NCBI RefSeq assembly: GCF_954871325.1 | Contig: NC_088778.1 | Span: forward strand, 30,675,120 to 30,739,119 | Origin: Gordionus sp. m RMFG-2023 | Lineage: Eukaryota > Nematomorpha > Gordioida > Chordodea > Parachordodidae | Direction of reading: 5' to 3' | DNA: 64,000 nt | Shown: in pieces, positions 23,901 to 38,900 of the stretch | How the letters are laid out: each line of letters opens with the position of its first letter | Numbering within the stretch: position 1 is the stretch's first letter | Notes under the pieces: generated by a model | Seen by the model: only the letters and a program-made list of their open reading frames with translations | Told to the model about the DNA's origin: nothing | Databases searched by the model: none | Made by a program: the position numbers and the translations under genes

Positions 23901-26900
23901 GCTCGGGTTAATCGATTGAAAGAAAAAATTCGCGGGATTACAATTAAGAAATGTAGTTCAAATTTTTTTTTGTTTTTTCAACTAACGGAATAAGGTGATT
24001 AATTTTTGGTTCAGCATCAAGTGGAACGAAGTACCCCCCTCCCTCCCTTCCCACTTTAATATTTTCAAAATGGTCGCCTTATAAGGCATCAAAAGGGCTT
24101 CAATAAATATTTAAATGAGGAAAATAACAGTTCATAGTTGCCTAAAAAAACTGATAGGTTGGATAATAAAACCTGGTATTCCATATTTAGTAAAGCGTTA
24201 TCGTCGGCCTTCAGCTCGCTAAAATACTTGGCCAATTGCGACAAACGAATAGGAGGGTGGGAATTCAAGTGGGCAACCTTGTTGGCTATGACAGTGGTCG
24301 TTTCGCGATCGTTGTTACTTTTAAAATTTTTTAAAAATTAAAGCAGGAATTGTAACCGGAAACGGAACCAAAACCTCATTTAAAAAAAAATTCCAAGATC
24401 TAAATATATTGGCCGATTACCAATCCGATATCAAGAATCTGATTTTTTTCATTTTTTACGTATTTAATATATTTTGAAAAATTCCCCCTAAAATCCTACC
24501 TTCAGCCTCATCGTGGGGGGGGGGGGAGTGGGAACGTCTTTTGGCGGCTATGGTTTGGTTCGTTCTAGAATAAGATGACTGTCCCCTCGACATGTAAAAA
24601 CCACCTAAAGGGGGATGATGTCAGGAAGGGCAAAATTTCCTAATGATTAAATCAGAGGGAATGAACAACCTGGAAACGGCCATTAGATGGAGAAAGAAGA
24701 ATATATTTTAAAAAATTTAATACTTAATATATTCGATTGCATTTTATCGATATAAAGTATAATCTCATCCGAACCCTGCACTCTCATAGATAGCGTGAAT
24801 TCGCGGCGATGATACAAAAAATACGGCATATTTTGTATACTTCGCGGCGAATTGGTGCTAACTGTGAATGCATGGTAACTCCTAATTCACAATTAGCGAG
24901 AATTAACGACGGAGAATAAAAAAAAATACGGCGTAATTTGTAAAGTTTAATCATCATCAATATAATTGTTAGAATTTTTTTTGTTTAAAATGATTTATTA
25001 AGTTTTTAAAATAACATACACTCTTTTTAAAAATAGATTTATGTATTTTATTAATTATTTTTAAAACATATTTTCAATTATTTTTATTTTTAAAAATTAT
25101 CACTTCAAATTATATAGAAATTGTTCTTAATTTATACATGAATATATTTTTCTTAAATATTTTTTAAAAATTTAAATTAAGATGCCATTTTATCAGATAT
25201 AATCGGTAAATTTAATCATATCGGCCAATAACCGATTTTTAAAAAAGACGAAAAATGTGCCCCGATCCGATATAAAATATTCACTTCTTTCAAGTGATTC
25301 TTAAGCTAACCTACTCAATAGTTTTAACAGAGTTTAGAACTTGGGACTAAAAAGATAACTTCCGGTTTTGAACATCATTATAAAAAAAGTTGGTTTTGGG
25401 AGCCATTTCTTAGGGTTAGCGTACAATATAAAATATAATTTAGCCGCAGAAATATCAAGGGGGAGGGCACGAATTTGCATAATCAAAATCTCAAGGAGGG
25501 GAGATTCTCTGAGTCAGCATACAGTCACAATTCATTTTAGTCATTATGGGGGGGGGGGGCTCAACTTCATTATCTCAAGGGTGTCTAGAGGGTATTGGAT
25601 TCTGAATCCTGGAATAATTGATAAATAGATTCCAGTTATTAGATTTAAATAAGGAAAGAGTTTTTTTTACATTTCTTCTCTCGTCAACAAATTTTGATAC
25701 TCCGATCCGATGTGATTCATGAAATTATCGCGAGAACCTAAAGTTCCATCCTCGCGGTCATGATCTAAGATAGCGACCTTCGTGTTGAGGGCGTATCTTT
25801 CGCATTTACCGCCACCGTTGACTTTGAGTATTTTTGTTACACTGTTTTTCCGTTTCCTGATTTTGTTGTTGATATTATTTATTTATCGATGTATTGATGA
25901 TAGTAATTAATAACTTACCGACAGAATTAATACACTAAAATTTAAATTAGGATAAAATATTTGAACTTTCTTAAAAACACTGTTCCACAAAACAAGTCAC
26001 GATTATCAACGTAACAAACAGCAGTGTCATCAATATCAAATCAACAACCTCTTAAAGCAATGGTTGCTAACTCGTAAAAATTTAGACGTGCCAATCATTT
26101 TTTTATGGTGACTCCAATCTTTTAAACTACTTCAAAATGATAAATTTATATATTTATTTCATTATTAACTCCGACCTTCGTCCGTAAGCGCAAAAAAGGT
26201 AGCCGGCCAATCCTATGACAGAAGCGGCGAACAGAACGGAAAAGGATATAATAACCATGAGGGAAATGGCGGGTTTGGGGGACGTTATTTTGCCGCTAAA
26301 ATCGTTGTACGTTTCGAAAGGCTGCTTGGTGTTGTGATTTGAACGTTTGCCCATTATAAAATTATCGTTAGTGTCGGTGGCCAAATTTTGACCCGGAACT
26401 AGTTTATCTTGATCGTCTTCCGCGAGTGAAGACGGACCACCGCCAAAAAGCGCGCTTAGGGGGCTCGAGGTAAATTTTTGATACTTGAAATATATCGGAA
26501 AAGGGAAGAATGGTAAATTCGAGATTTATTTTAAAGGAAGATATAATCGTAATTTGTTCTCACTTGCCCGTAGTTTTGTTAAAAAACCCGATTTGGGACA
26601 ATTTTTCAAAAGGGTCCGATTAAGATTTTAGCTAAAATAATATTATGCAAGCATCGAAATTTGGAAAATAGATGTCCATGTCATTGGCTATCACCATGAA
26701 TTTGATTGGTTATATTAACATTTAAGTATTGTTTCGATTAGCATAAAATAGATGCCCATTTTTAATAATTCTGAGAAGTTTTTAAATTTGAATACGATTT
26801 AGATTATTAGATAAAAATGGTCTTTTAAAAAAAAATCATTGAGGAACCATTAAAGAAATATATATAAATGAATAATAACTTTAGAATGGAAGGTCCTAGA

Positions 26901-29900
26901 ATTGTTTCCTTCCTTGATCAAATCTTCAGCGTTGAAATGACCCGTGAATGCCCTGACAAATACTTTGTAAGTCGACCCAGGGCTTAAGGGTCTATTGAGG
27001 AAAGTGAAATAAAATTTGCCGTCACCCAAAGGGAAATGATTCATTAACCCAGTGTTCGCGACTGGGATGAGAGCAGCAATGTAGGGAGAATTCGTGTCGC
27101 TATAATGCGGGGAGTAAGATAACTGAAAATATTGTAAAATAAAATGAATCATAATCTCCGTCTTTCAATTTCTTATGACACATAATCTATGATTTAAAAA
27201 TGAATGGATTAATTTCTTTTTAGATGGATCTTTTCCACCTTTATTTAGATAACTTTAGATAATTAATATGAAAAATTACCAGGGGTGCTAGCTAGTGATG
27301 TAAAATCGTTCTATATGAGCCGATTCAAAAAAAAATACGACTAATCCAGAAAAATATAGCCTAAGTCTCGAGATTTCGCATAAATGTCCAAACTTTAGTG
27401 GCACCCACGAGCAAAATTTTAGGCATGCGTAATACATTTTTAGATAAAATATTGAGTTAGCCGTTATTAAAAAAGTGGCTCAAATGGAGTGATTTTGCGT
27501 TACCAGTGCTAGCTATAATTGGACTAAGGATATTATCAAGGTAAAATTATATGAGAAATAAAAATCCCAGGTTAAGGGCTTTTCTTATTCTTTCCTCCCA
27601 TTTAGTTAAAAAAGAGTTTTTAAAATTGCGCCACTAGTGTTTTTGATTATTTTTTCGAAGAGATAATTTATATACATTATCATTTTAAACCTCGTCGAGG
27701 GTGTAGATATTGTTATCGCTTTCGTTGTGATCAGTTACGTGTAAGTGTCTTCTTACGATAGAATGACCCGTGATTTTTTCGGCCTTTTCGTGGGCTTGGG
27801 GCAGGACTATCAATAGATAATGGCTTAAAAGACCGTACCGCGAAGAGGTGCGAGGCAGATGTAGGCCGATTATTCCGTCCCATTTGGGATGAAAATAAGA
27901 ATCGCTTTTAAGAGTTTGGGTCGGCAACGGGTAAGGAGCAGAAGAGAAAGCCTCAGGGGCTGTAATCGGTAAATTAAAAATTAATCGAATTTTTCTTTTT
28001 CTTAAATTTCATTTATATATTTTTTTAACAATTTTTATCTAATAAAATGATTTGAATTAGAAATTTAAAAAAAATTATCATTTTAAAATTCACCAGTAGT
28101 ATCAGTTATAGCGGATATTTTAGCGGCGGGTTTGTCAATTTCCCGCCAATCTTCATTGGATAGGTCTTCCTTGTCCCTTTCCTCGTTCACATTTGCTAAG
28201 ACCTGCAAAAATCAGGCATAAATTACAAATTCTTTCTTTAAATATTATTATATCCGAGAATAAATTATACATTTGATATGATGATTATATATAAAGAGAT
28301 TTATAAAAAATCCATCGAATTAAGTGTTTAAATAGCTAATTACGACACCATCTGCTGCAGTCGGCCAAAGTTTGATGATTTTTTTAAACATATATCTCGA
28401 TGGGAGGGGGGGGGGCAAAATTGTTTAGGTAAATTATATTATCATGATGTGTATAATTTACGTTGTCTTTCTTATTCCCAGCTACCATCCTCACCGCGAC
28501 TACGTAATGGGTAAACGGTTCCAGGTCGGTAATCTTGGCTGAATTAAAGTTGTAAATATCTTGAGAATCCCTGGAAATAAAGGCTTTTGGGGGTACGATT
28601 AGTGTTACCATGGTCGAGTTCTCGTTCGTGAAATGTTTGAAACCCTTGTATGTTATCTGCGCGAGCATAGACGCGGGAATGAAAAGGAAATGGGGAAAAA
28701 ATGTTTTTTTAAAAATAATATATAATTAATAAATAATTATAGCGGGTGTGGATTTTGGTCTTGGAACCTAAAAAGTAAAAAAAAAATGAATCTATTCAAA
28801 TAAAATTAACATATGTTCAAGTAAAAAAAGAAAAAGCCCAAATAAGCCTAGAGAGTTGTTATAAGAAATTATGGGTTTTTTAAAGATATGGTAGGTGCTA
28901 ATTATTCGACCAAAGGAGATTGCCGGCTAGTTCTCAGTTGTTTCTGCCCACCAAATAACCAGTCAGTTCGGGAGGCTAATAAACTACAGCACGTCATATC
29001 ATTCACCCACGTGATGAATGAGCCATCAAAATGTAAACAAACCATTTTTTCCTCCTATTAAATGAACCGACTTTCAAGTTTTACGAAACAATGTGAAGGA
29101 TATGATTCAGAGACATATAGATATAGATTCCTAACACCCCTCCCCCTTCCCCACACACAAAAGCTAATCCACATTTTAAAATGTTTTTATTTGTCGGCCA
29201 GACCCATTTTTTAAAAATTTGATCATTCTAAGAAATATCTTATAGTTTATGATTTATAACTTCATATTCCAGTTGTCCCTCGCTATTGAGAGCTGCCATA
29301 TCTCTAAATATCGCGGGACTTTTCCAGTTGACAATCATCTCGAAACTCCCTACATTCGTGAGACTCAACTCATCGGGGATATTAACCGGTTCAGTTTTAA
29401 CCGTTGCAATTGGTTCGGATAACTGACCCAAACCATTATCCGTCAGAGCCGATATTTGAATGGCGTAAACAGTCCCGGATTCTAAATCTATCAAGTCGCC
29501 GTTAAGGCGTTTTCCAATATTGAACAAATATCCGGTATTCAAATTTAAATATTCGGAATCGATCGAGAATATCGTCGAATCCCAATAATCGTAATCCTGA
29601 TCAGCTTTCGAGGTGTAGAAAATCTTATGCGGATATTTTATTTTTGATATAAAGAATTAAATATAAAGTTCGAAATCAAACAAACTCATTTATTTTTCTT
29701 AACCAGAAATGTAAACTGATTTATATAAATAAATATTTACATATACAAAATTCGCTAAAAGGACGCATTTTTTTAGAGGATATAACTTTAATTTTTTTTT
29801 AAAATTTTCATATACTTGATATTTTATGACAGGAGTAATATCGGTCGATGATAGGGAGGTTATATTGTCCAATACCGGTGGATCCCAATAGATAGATGCT

Positions 29901-32900
29901 GAAGTGTTAGATATGGCGTAACCTTTAACATTCCTGACTGGAGGGGACGCTTCTATTATCATATTGAAACAAAAACAAAAAATATATTGTCGAAATTCAA
30001 AAACAAATAAAAGTGAAAATTCCAAATTTTTTTAGCAACTTGGAAAATGACCAAACAATCTTAAGAGTCGATTTACCTTTGGAGGACAAGTGGATGGTTA
30101 GGGCTGGTGACCAAGGACTAGCACCCTTTGCTGTGAAGCACCTGATTCGAAAGGAGTAAGAACTCCCTATTTTGAGACCCTTCACAACGGAACGCGGATT
30201 GGTAGAGTTGCGAGATATAGTGTCCGACTGTGTGGCCTTTTTTGGGAATTTTAAAATCAATAAATTATAAAATATTCAACTCCACTGGGAATATAAGGTT
30301 TCCCTCAAAATAACTTAAAATGCTCTTGCTATTGTAATAACACTTGTTCATTTCTTTCTTTCTTTCCCGCCGGTGAATTTTAAAATATATATTTTTTTTA
30401 AAAAAGCCAAAGTATCGTTAATTATGAGTGATCTTTACCAAGTCGTAATAGGACAATTCGTGCAAGGTTATCTGTCCATTCCAAGATGTCGGGTCAGGGT
30501 CCAATGACCATCCGAAATTTATAGTCGTAGGAGTCTTGAATTCGTACGTGAGATTAACGGGAGCTTTGGTCGGTACTGTTGAGTGATTTATTTTAGTAAA
30601 AAAATTATAATTTAGGGCAAAATTTAAAATCAACGATGTTTAGCAATTATCAGCAGAGATACGCCGATATATGAAATTAAAAAAAAATTATTTTTTTTCC
30701 TGAAAAAAACACAAATTTTTTATTTATTATAACCTACGATCTTTATAAAAAATATAATCTAAAAACAGATTTTTTTTCTTTTCTAATTTTTAATTATTAC
30801 AATTTAGAAATCATCTTAAATACAAATACAAACTAATCTACCTATTATGTTTTAATATTTTTCATTATGATTATTATTTAAAAATTTGCTCCATTTTAAT
30901 AAATTTAATGCTTTAAAATTTCGTAAAAATGATATTTAAGTTTTGTTATATTCTTTTGATAAAACCATAATGTACATTAAATTTTTAAAGGATAAAAAAA
31001 AATACATTAATATAACTCATTCATTCATTTTGTATGTTGGTCTACAACTCGTCCTTTAAAGAACTCAAGTGAAATGCGACGCAAGGTAGCCGACAAAACT
31101 TTTATTACCCAGGCACTAAAAAAAACCCCTTCCAATGTAACAAAATATAAAACTTATTAAAAAAATATTTCGGCTTAGTGTCACCTATACCAACGAGAAA
31201 TATCGACCCGATGGACCTATGATTATCAGTGCGGTAAAAGTATCTTATTTTTTATAAAGTAACACGCCATCGTTACTTTTAATAACGAAGAGCGTTTTAA
31301 ATGCTGCGATGCAAACGATGGTTTTCAAATTACGGTTTAGCAAACTATTTTAAAATTATAAATCGACATCCCGATACAATTACATTCAATTCAGTAAACC
31401 GGCATTGATTTTTCATGATCAGGTTAAGAGCTGATTCCAAATAATTTCGTCAATTATTCGCATTCGCATGCGCAGCGTTCGAAACGCTAAATTTGTACGC
31501 AACTATTATATATGTTGAACTGTACATTTTCTTAAAAAGATATCGTTTTAAAAAATGTTGCGAAATAAAATGGCGAAACATTATACTTCCTTCCGGAGTT
31601 TCAAAATATTTGAGTATCTCCTCGCCGTAGCCTCTAGAATTCTTGGCCGATAGTTTGAACAAATAGTTCTTGCCCCTTTCTGCACACGTAAACAAATAAA
31701 GATTAGATTTTTTTAAAAAAATTATATATTAAAGAAGAAAAGGTTCTTACCCAAATGTTCGAAATTGTAGTAGTAAATATCGCCACCCTCCAAATCCACG
31801 CTTTTAGACCCGCTCAAATCGTTTTCGTTTCCTAACTCCCTTCCGGTATTCGTTGAATACGAGGACTCGGGATAGACCGGTTTGAAGGATAATTTGTATC
31901 CCAGAAGGGGTCCGTAGGTGATAAGTGGCCTAGTCCATTCCGCCTGGACTATCAACTCCGGGTATTCCTCCAGCAGTCTCAACGACAGGTTGGGGCTAGT
32001 GGGAACTTAATTTAAAAAAAAACACGTAAAATCGATAAAATATGGCGGCGTAAGTTAGTATTGGCTGAGTGTTAGCGTGTCATATCCATTCATTTAAAAA
32101 AAAATTTGTTTAGGGGAGCATTTTTTTTTTAAAAAATGAAGTTTTCCTTATTGTATTTTAATGTAATGATGGAAATAAGGGATCATTTCTAAATTTTAAC
32201 ATTAAAGCATGTTGCCAGCAGAAAGTGGATATAGAACAATATAATACTCAGCGCCGTTAATAAGCTTTATTAATTCAACGTCTCATACCCTAATATAATT
32301 TAGTAATTAAAAATCAAGGTTTAACAAAAAAAAACAACCTCCATTGATCATTTTATTTTTGTCAAATTTTAGGCATTTTTAATATTTTTTTTTGATATTC
32401 ATAAAATCTCAAATTTTTGGACGATCTTTTAGTAATGATTGGGGGGGGGGGTTTGTAAATCTTGTTAAAAATTAGATCTGTTGGATATCGGTGATTTGAT
32501 TGGTCAAGAATATCAATAAGCCCATATTTATCATAATCTGATCAAATTATAATAATAATTTTAAAAAATCAACACCTCCTCCCATTGTTTTGACTATTTT
32601 TGCTTTGCTCCTGTAGCCGTCACCTTTCCGAGTGAAGGCCGACAATTGGACTTTGTAAAACGAGTCAGCTTTCAAGTCAGCCAAATCTATGTTTCCGACG
32701 TTCCCATCCGGGATCGTTAATTGCTTGAAAGGGCCTATGTGCTTACCTTTTGCTAGCACCTTTTTTTAAAAAAAAATATTCACGATTGGCACCCAACTCA
32801 TTCATCATGACAGAATCGAAAGAAATATCTAAAAATAATTCTCAGACCACAAACTTACTGACGCGAATATCGTACTTTAGAGATGGCCCTTCTTATCCAA

Positions 32901-35900
32901 ATGACGCTAAAAAATTTTGCCCGGTCATTGATTCCTAAAAATCTTAAGTTTTTTCCCTGAAAATTGAAAGGTAAAAATAACAAAACCCGATATTTATTTT
33001 GCCCCGAGCTCATAGTAATGATAAATATACGAGGTCGACCTGTCTATAGTGGACCAAATATCCCATGATTTCGCCGTTCCTTTCATTCTCGTGCGGCGGC
33101 TGCCAGTGGACGGATACGGAACTCGAGTTCAAGGCCAAGAGGGTAACGTTACGCGGCTCTCCCGGCACTTTTTTAAAAATATTTTATTATATAAATTTGA
33201 TTTAACTTATATATATAATATAAAATATTATAAACGATTTTTTAGATTTCAAAAAACGAACGAGGGAAATAAATGGAATAATTTACTATTATACCTAAAA
33301 TTATTCGAATCGTATAGTCGATTATTCGATATTCGTTTAGCAAAATCGAATAGTCAATTATTCGAAAAACATCGATTAGGATTAACGGCGTTATCCGATT
33401 TCAAAGGGGTATATATATATAAATGTTTGGCTATTCTTGTATAAAGTCATTTTTTTTAAGATGAAGAAAACAAAAAAAAAAATTTACATTTATTTAATAT
33501 AATTTTCATTTTTTATTTAAAATAAAAATGCTATAAACCTCTCCCACCATTTTCTCGTTCATAAAAAAATAAAAAAATTATACTCACTTTCTCCTTTTAT
33601 CAAATCGATAAAATATAAAAAAAAATTTAGATTTTTTTTCCCTTCTCCCATCCTTCGATTTATTTTAAAAAATATTAAATATGGCGTTTTCTTACTTTAG
33701 GAAAAATGGATATCAGAGTCGATACTTATATAGATTGTAACGATTATCCCTTTGCATCTCTCATTAAAATATTAATGGTGAAGGGGAGGGGGGAAATAAA
33801 TTAAGAAGCGAAAGAATTAATTATTCTAATTATGTCACAAATGTCGACTTAGACCCATTCAAAAGGAATATCGAATAATTAGACTAATCAGTTTTATTCG
33901 AATCGAATTATTAGGAATAATTAATAAAAAAAACAATTTTGTAATAATTTGTCATTTATTTTCTATCGATAACTTATTAAATCTAATCCAAGCAGATGAG
34001 ACCCTCTCCGGTTTTGGTAGAGTATATTTTGGATTCGCCAATTACAACACTTCATTAACTTACATACCAAATTGTAGTAAATTAGGCGTTTTTTTAAAAA
34101 AAATCTGATCAGCTGGCTTAGCGTAGAGATACCTTACTAAGTGAGAGAAGATGAATGAGCGCCATTTTATATTTAAACCAAAAAAAAAAATAGCAAAATA
34201 AATAGACATTAAACAGTTGTAAAAAAAATATCTAGGGAGCCCTTGGGTAAATTCCGCTAACGGTTTAATTAGACACCGCGCGTTCGATATTACTTTTAGG
34301 AACGCGCTTCGGAGGCGGAGATTTGTGCTCGGAGGAGATATATTCGGGCCCGGCCCGGATTTTAAAAGTTTTATTTTTAATTTTCAAATAACAAGCGATT
34401 AAAGATATTCGGCCCGGCCCGGGTATTTTTTTTATAAAACCACTTTTTTATGTCGGACTTGGGTATTTAAAAAAAATTACGGGCTTTATGGCCGGGCCTG
34501 AAGGTCTCCGATATCTATATATAATATAATATTTTAAATATCGTATACTATACTAAACGCAGAATTTAAAAAAATATATCAAAATTATTAAGATATTTTG
34601 ATTAAAAAAACAGGTTATATATTTGAAATTTGATAAAGATTATAAGGAGATTATCAAATTAATAAGATGCGAATATCAAATAAAAAATATATAATTATTA
34701 TAAATTCTTCCTAGTGGAATATTATTAAATCTATCTCCAAAGTTAAATGATTATCTACGGTTATTATTACAATCATACATTTTATTAATAGGTGAAGGAA
34801 AGGCCAAAATATTTATTTTTTTTTAAAAAAGAGAAATATATTCATTTAAAATTGCTTTTAATTTTCAAAATGCATTTCACACTTAAAATAGAAAAAAAAA
34901 ATAGAAATTTTAAGTGATCCAAAATAAGGAAAATAATTAAAATAAACCCTATCTCATTTTACTCCTTAAGGCAATGTGTTTGGTGTTCAAAAAGATATAA
35001 GGTCTTTTATTTAAAAAACCAGGCCTTGCTGGGTAAAAACCTTAGTAAAAAGCTGAAACTAGGCCGGACCGGGCATGAACCAAATTCCCACCGGGTCGGG
35101 TATGAAAATCTTGTTACCCGCAGAGCTCTGGTGACAAATAGTTTAACATATGTTTCAAAATATAAAAATCTTCAAAGATTTTGATCTCTGAAAGATTTTT
35201 TTACAGGATTTTCGATCAATTTTAACTAAAATTTCTCTTGCTACCTGCAGAGTTTTGGTGACAAATAGTCTAACATATGTTTCAAAATATAAAAATCTTC
35301 AAAGATTTTGATCTCTGAAAGATTTTTTTACAGGATTTTCGATCAATTTTAGCTAAAATTTCTCTTGCTACCTGCAGAGCTCTGGTGACAAATAGTTTAA
35401 CATATGTTTCAAAATATAAAAATCTTCAAAGATTTTGATCTCTGAAAGATTTTTTTAGTCAGAATTTTCGATCAAATTTTAACTAAAATTCCAAATTTTT
35501 TGTGATTTTTTTTTTGCATAAAAAATTTTCCATGATTAATAAAACACATTTTAAATAGAAATCTTTAATGATTAAAATCATATTTTTTTAAAAAAAATCT
35601 TTCATGATTAAAATCAAGATTTTTTTAAAGAATAAAACCTTTTTATGAAGGGATTAAAAAATAAATCAAAAACGTGAAACTCCGTTCTAGTTCAAGATGG
35701 ATAGGTTTGGATTAGGGTTCAGAGACGTCAATGCAATTTTATTAAAAAATATCCTTACACCAACAAAGAATACTTTATAATATCATAAATATTGATATTC
35801 GATAATATGTTTGTTTATATCAATAAAGAAATCAGTGACGTCACTAGGGCAGGGTTATAAAGAGGCTCGAGCCACCCCCTCCCCTCCCCCCCATAAAAAA

Positions 35901-38900
35901 ATGGAAGCAAAAATTTTAATATTTTGAATTTGAATATCCCTCCGAGAAAAAAAATAATCTAATGGACACGTTGATAGAAATTATGTTTCCTATATTTTTG
36001 TAATAAATTATTTATTAATTTGATAAAAGTAAAAATGGATTCCATTTCATGATCTATACGTTAAGCGGGAATGTGTTATTTTCAGAGTTGTCAAAGACCT
36101 TGTATCTAGATATAAAAATGTGGTATTTGTAGCTAGACAGATTTTTGATTAAAAAAATTGGTATCAAAATCTTATTTTAGCCGCTGAAACTGTATCTCCA
36201 TCCATGTTTGGAAGTACCCAGAGTTTTACAAAAATCTGGTTATTTTTAGCGAACCTTAAATCATCTTTCTAGCACGTTTTTTTTTGATCTTCAAAAGAGC
36301 ATACGATACTGTGAAGATGTATTTGACCATGTTTGAGTAGAAGTTAACACCCTGGGAATACCTACCCTGGAATATTTTGTCACGAACTCTTGAACCTATA
36401 TTCTAATTTATATTCGTTTTCCATAGATTTTTCATATAAATTATAAACGACTTCAAAATTTAATTGCATTGCACAATTTTCTGAAATTCATAAGATATTG
36501 ATGCATAACATATATTTCTATAAGTTTTATTTAAGCGGTGTCCAAAATCATTTTTTAAGCTTCAAAACCTTTTTGCAAAATTTAATTGAAATCATATGTC
36601 AAATTTTATGAAATTGATAAAATTTTCTAGAAATATGTTTTTGGGGCATGTTTTTATTTTATATTTTAAAAATAGTTTATTTATTCATTTTTTTCATTAA
36701 AGTTTTGAAAGTTTTTGATTTAATTATTTTGATATTTTGGACACAGCCTTAAGTAAAAAAATTTTTTTTATATATAATATCTTATCCAAGCCCAACTAAT
36801 CGAATACCTTTTAAACATCAGACATTTGGGGTAATACCAAATTTCTCTAAAAAGAAATAAATACCATTTCATATGTATTGCCAAGGAAAAGATATAAATT
36901 TGCCATTGGTAGGTTAAACATGTCACATATATTTTTTTGCCAGTGGTCGGTTAAACATGTCATTATGTAATATATTTTTGCCAGTGGTTGGTTAAACATG
37001 TCACATATATTTTTTTGCCAGTGGTCGGTTAAACATGTCATTATGTCATATATATTTTTGCCAGTGGTTGGTTAAACATGTCACATATATTTTTTTGTCA
37101 GTGATTGATTAAACATGTCATTATGTCATATATTCTTTTTCCGTGGTCGGTTCATGTCATTATGTAATATATTTTATTTGCCAGTGGTCGGCTAAACATG
37201 TCTTTATTTTTAAGCCAGTGGTTGGCAAAACATGCCATTATGTAATATATTTTATTTGCCAGTGGTAGGTTAAACATGTCATTATTTTTTAGCCAGTGGT
37301 CGGTTAAACATGTCATTATGTCAAATATTTTTTTTTAAAAAAAATACAAACTAAAACTGTCATAATACAAAAAGAATAATGTTTCTAAAAAAAAAATTTA
37401 AATAAAATTGTCAAATATACACCTGTAGATATGTGACAGGTAAAATATGGTCATAAAACCAAAAAAAAATGAATTGAATACAAAATAAAATAAATGATGA
37501 TTATTATTATAAAGTAGAAATGGATGATAATTACCACAATTTTTTTTATATCTCTCGTTAAGTGCTGAGTAAAACCTGTACACTTTGAACATAGGAAAAC
37601 AAGGTAAAATTTGCCTCGCCAAATAATTTGAAAAATGTATGTTTTTTTATCACTAACTATAAGCGTATCAAGTAGGATTGATTCCGAAGCGAACAAAATT
37701 CCAAGACGAAAAAATAATTCAAAAATGGTCAAATTAAACAAGTTTTTTTTTATCGATACTAAGTTGAAAAAGGTAAGTGGGGTGGGGTGGATAAGGTAAT
37801 AAAAAAAATTAATGATAAATTGACAAAATTATATAAAAAAAATTCCTAATAATGACTTCTTTTTTTTACTTGTTTTGTTTTGACAATCTATTAAATAAAA
37901 AATTAATAAAATTAATATGTCTAGCTTAAAAAAAACTGCTTTTAAAAATAGGGGTAAGGGGGGTAATAATTATCGAAAAACCATTTGCTAGAAATATTCC
38001 ATTTTAACAAAGATCTTTTAATAATTATTATTATGTAATAATATTATAAGTACTAATATATACTATTATACATATATATAAAATATAAAAAAATATACAA
38101 ATGCAATTTTACTAATGGGTTTTATAAAATAATTATACATGATATTTTTTAATTTTTTTTTATAAATCAATATATATATATATATATATATAAATAAAAT
38201 GTTTCAGATGATAAAGAATGGAGAAATATATTGGGGAGATTGGGTTTTATAATGTTATGTGAGCTCTGCTCTGCTCTAATCATAAATCATAATTAAAACG
38301 CGAAAAAAAAAGATATTTATTTATATAATATATATTATATATATCTGGATTGAGATAATTAGGACGACAAAAACGCACGAAATAAAAAAAATTTTTGGTA
38401 ATTTAATCTTTGATCTTATTCATAATATAATAGGCATCATTAACTAGGATTAACTATTTTATTTGTGTGTTTTCTTCAATATATTTAAAAAAATACATGT
38501 GGTATAAGTTAAAAGTTTGGATAATCGACTAAATTCTGATCGAGCATTGAGCCGTGAATTAAAAAAATGTAAGCTACTGGTTTTCGGTAGAGATCTGCAA
38601 AGTACCCAAATCGGGTTCGGGCCGGCTCTTATATTTTATCAGAAAATTCGGGCCGGGTTGGGTTGGGCTATAATTTTTTTAAAAATATATCTAAATTTAT
38701 CAATTTAATGTTGATTTTTTTTTATGTAAAATAAAATTATTTGATTTTATTTATAAAAAACTTGACGCCATATAACTTTTATCGTTTATTTTGAGTAATT
38801 ATAAAAATTAATTTCTTAAATAAATTCGGGCCGGCTAGGTAAATTTTTCAATAAAAATTTCTGGTTCGGGCCGGACTGGGCATAACTTTATAAAAAAATT

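Noticed and set aside
36847-37041. Minus-strand open frame with repeated [16 protein letters not shown] units
   Set aside because: Produced by the tandem repeat; unit lengths are not multiples of three throughout, so no repeat protein is encoded.
37398-37741. Two overlapping hydrophobic minus-strand frames
   Set aside because: AT-rich sequence gives Phe/Ile/Tyr strings by composition alone; no domain, and no splice phase fits with LAR.
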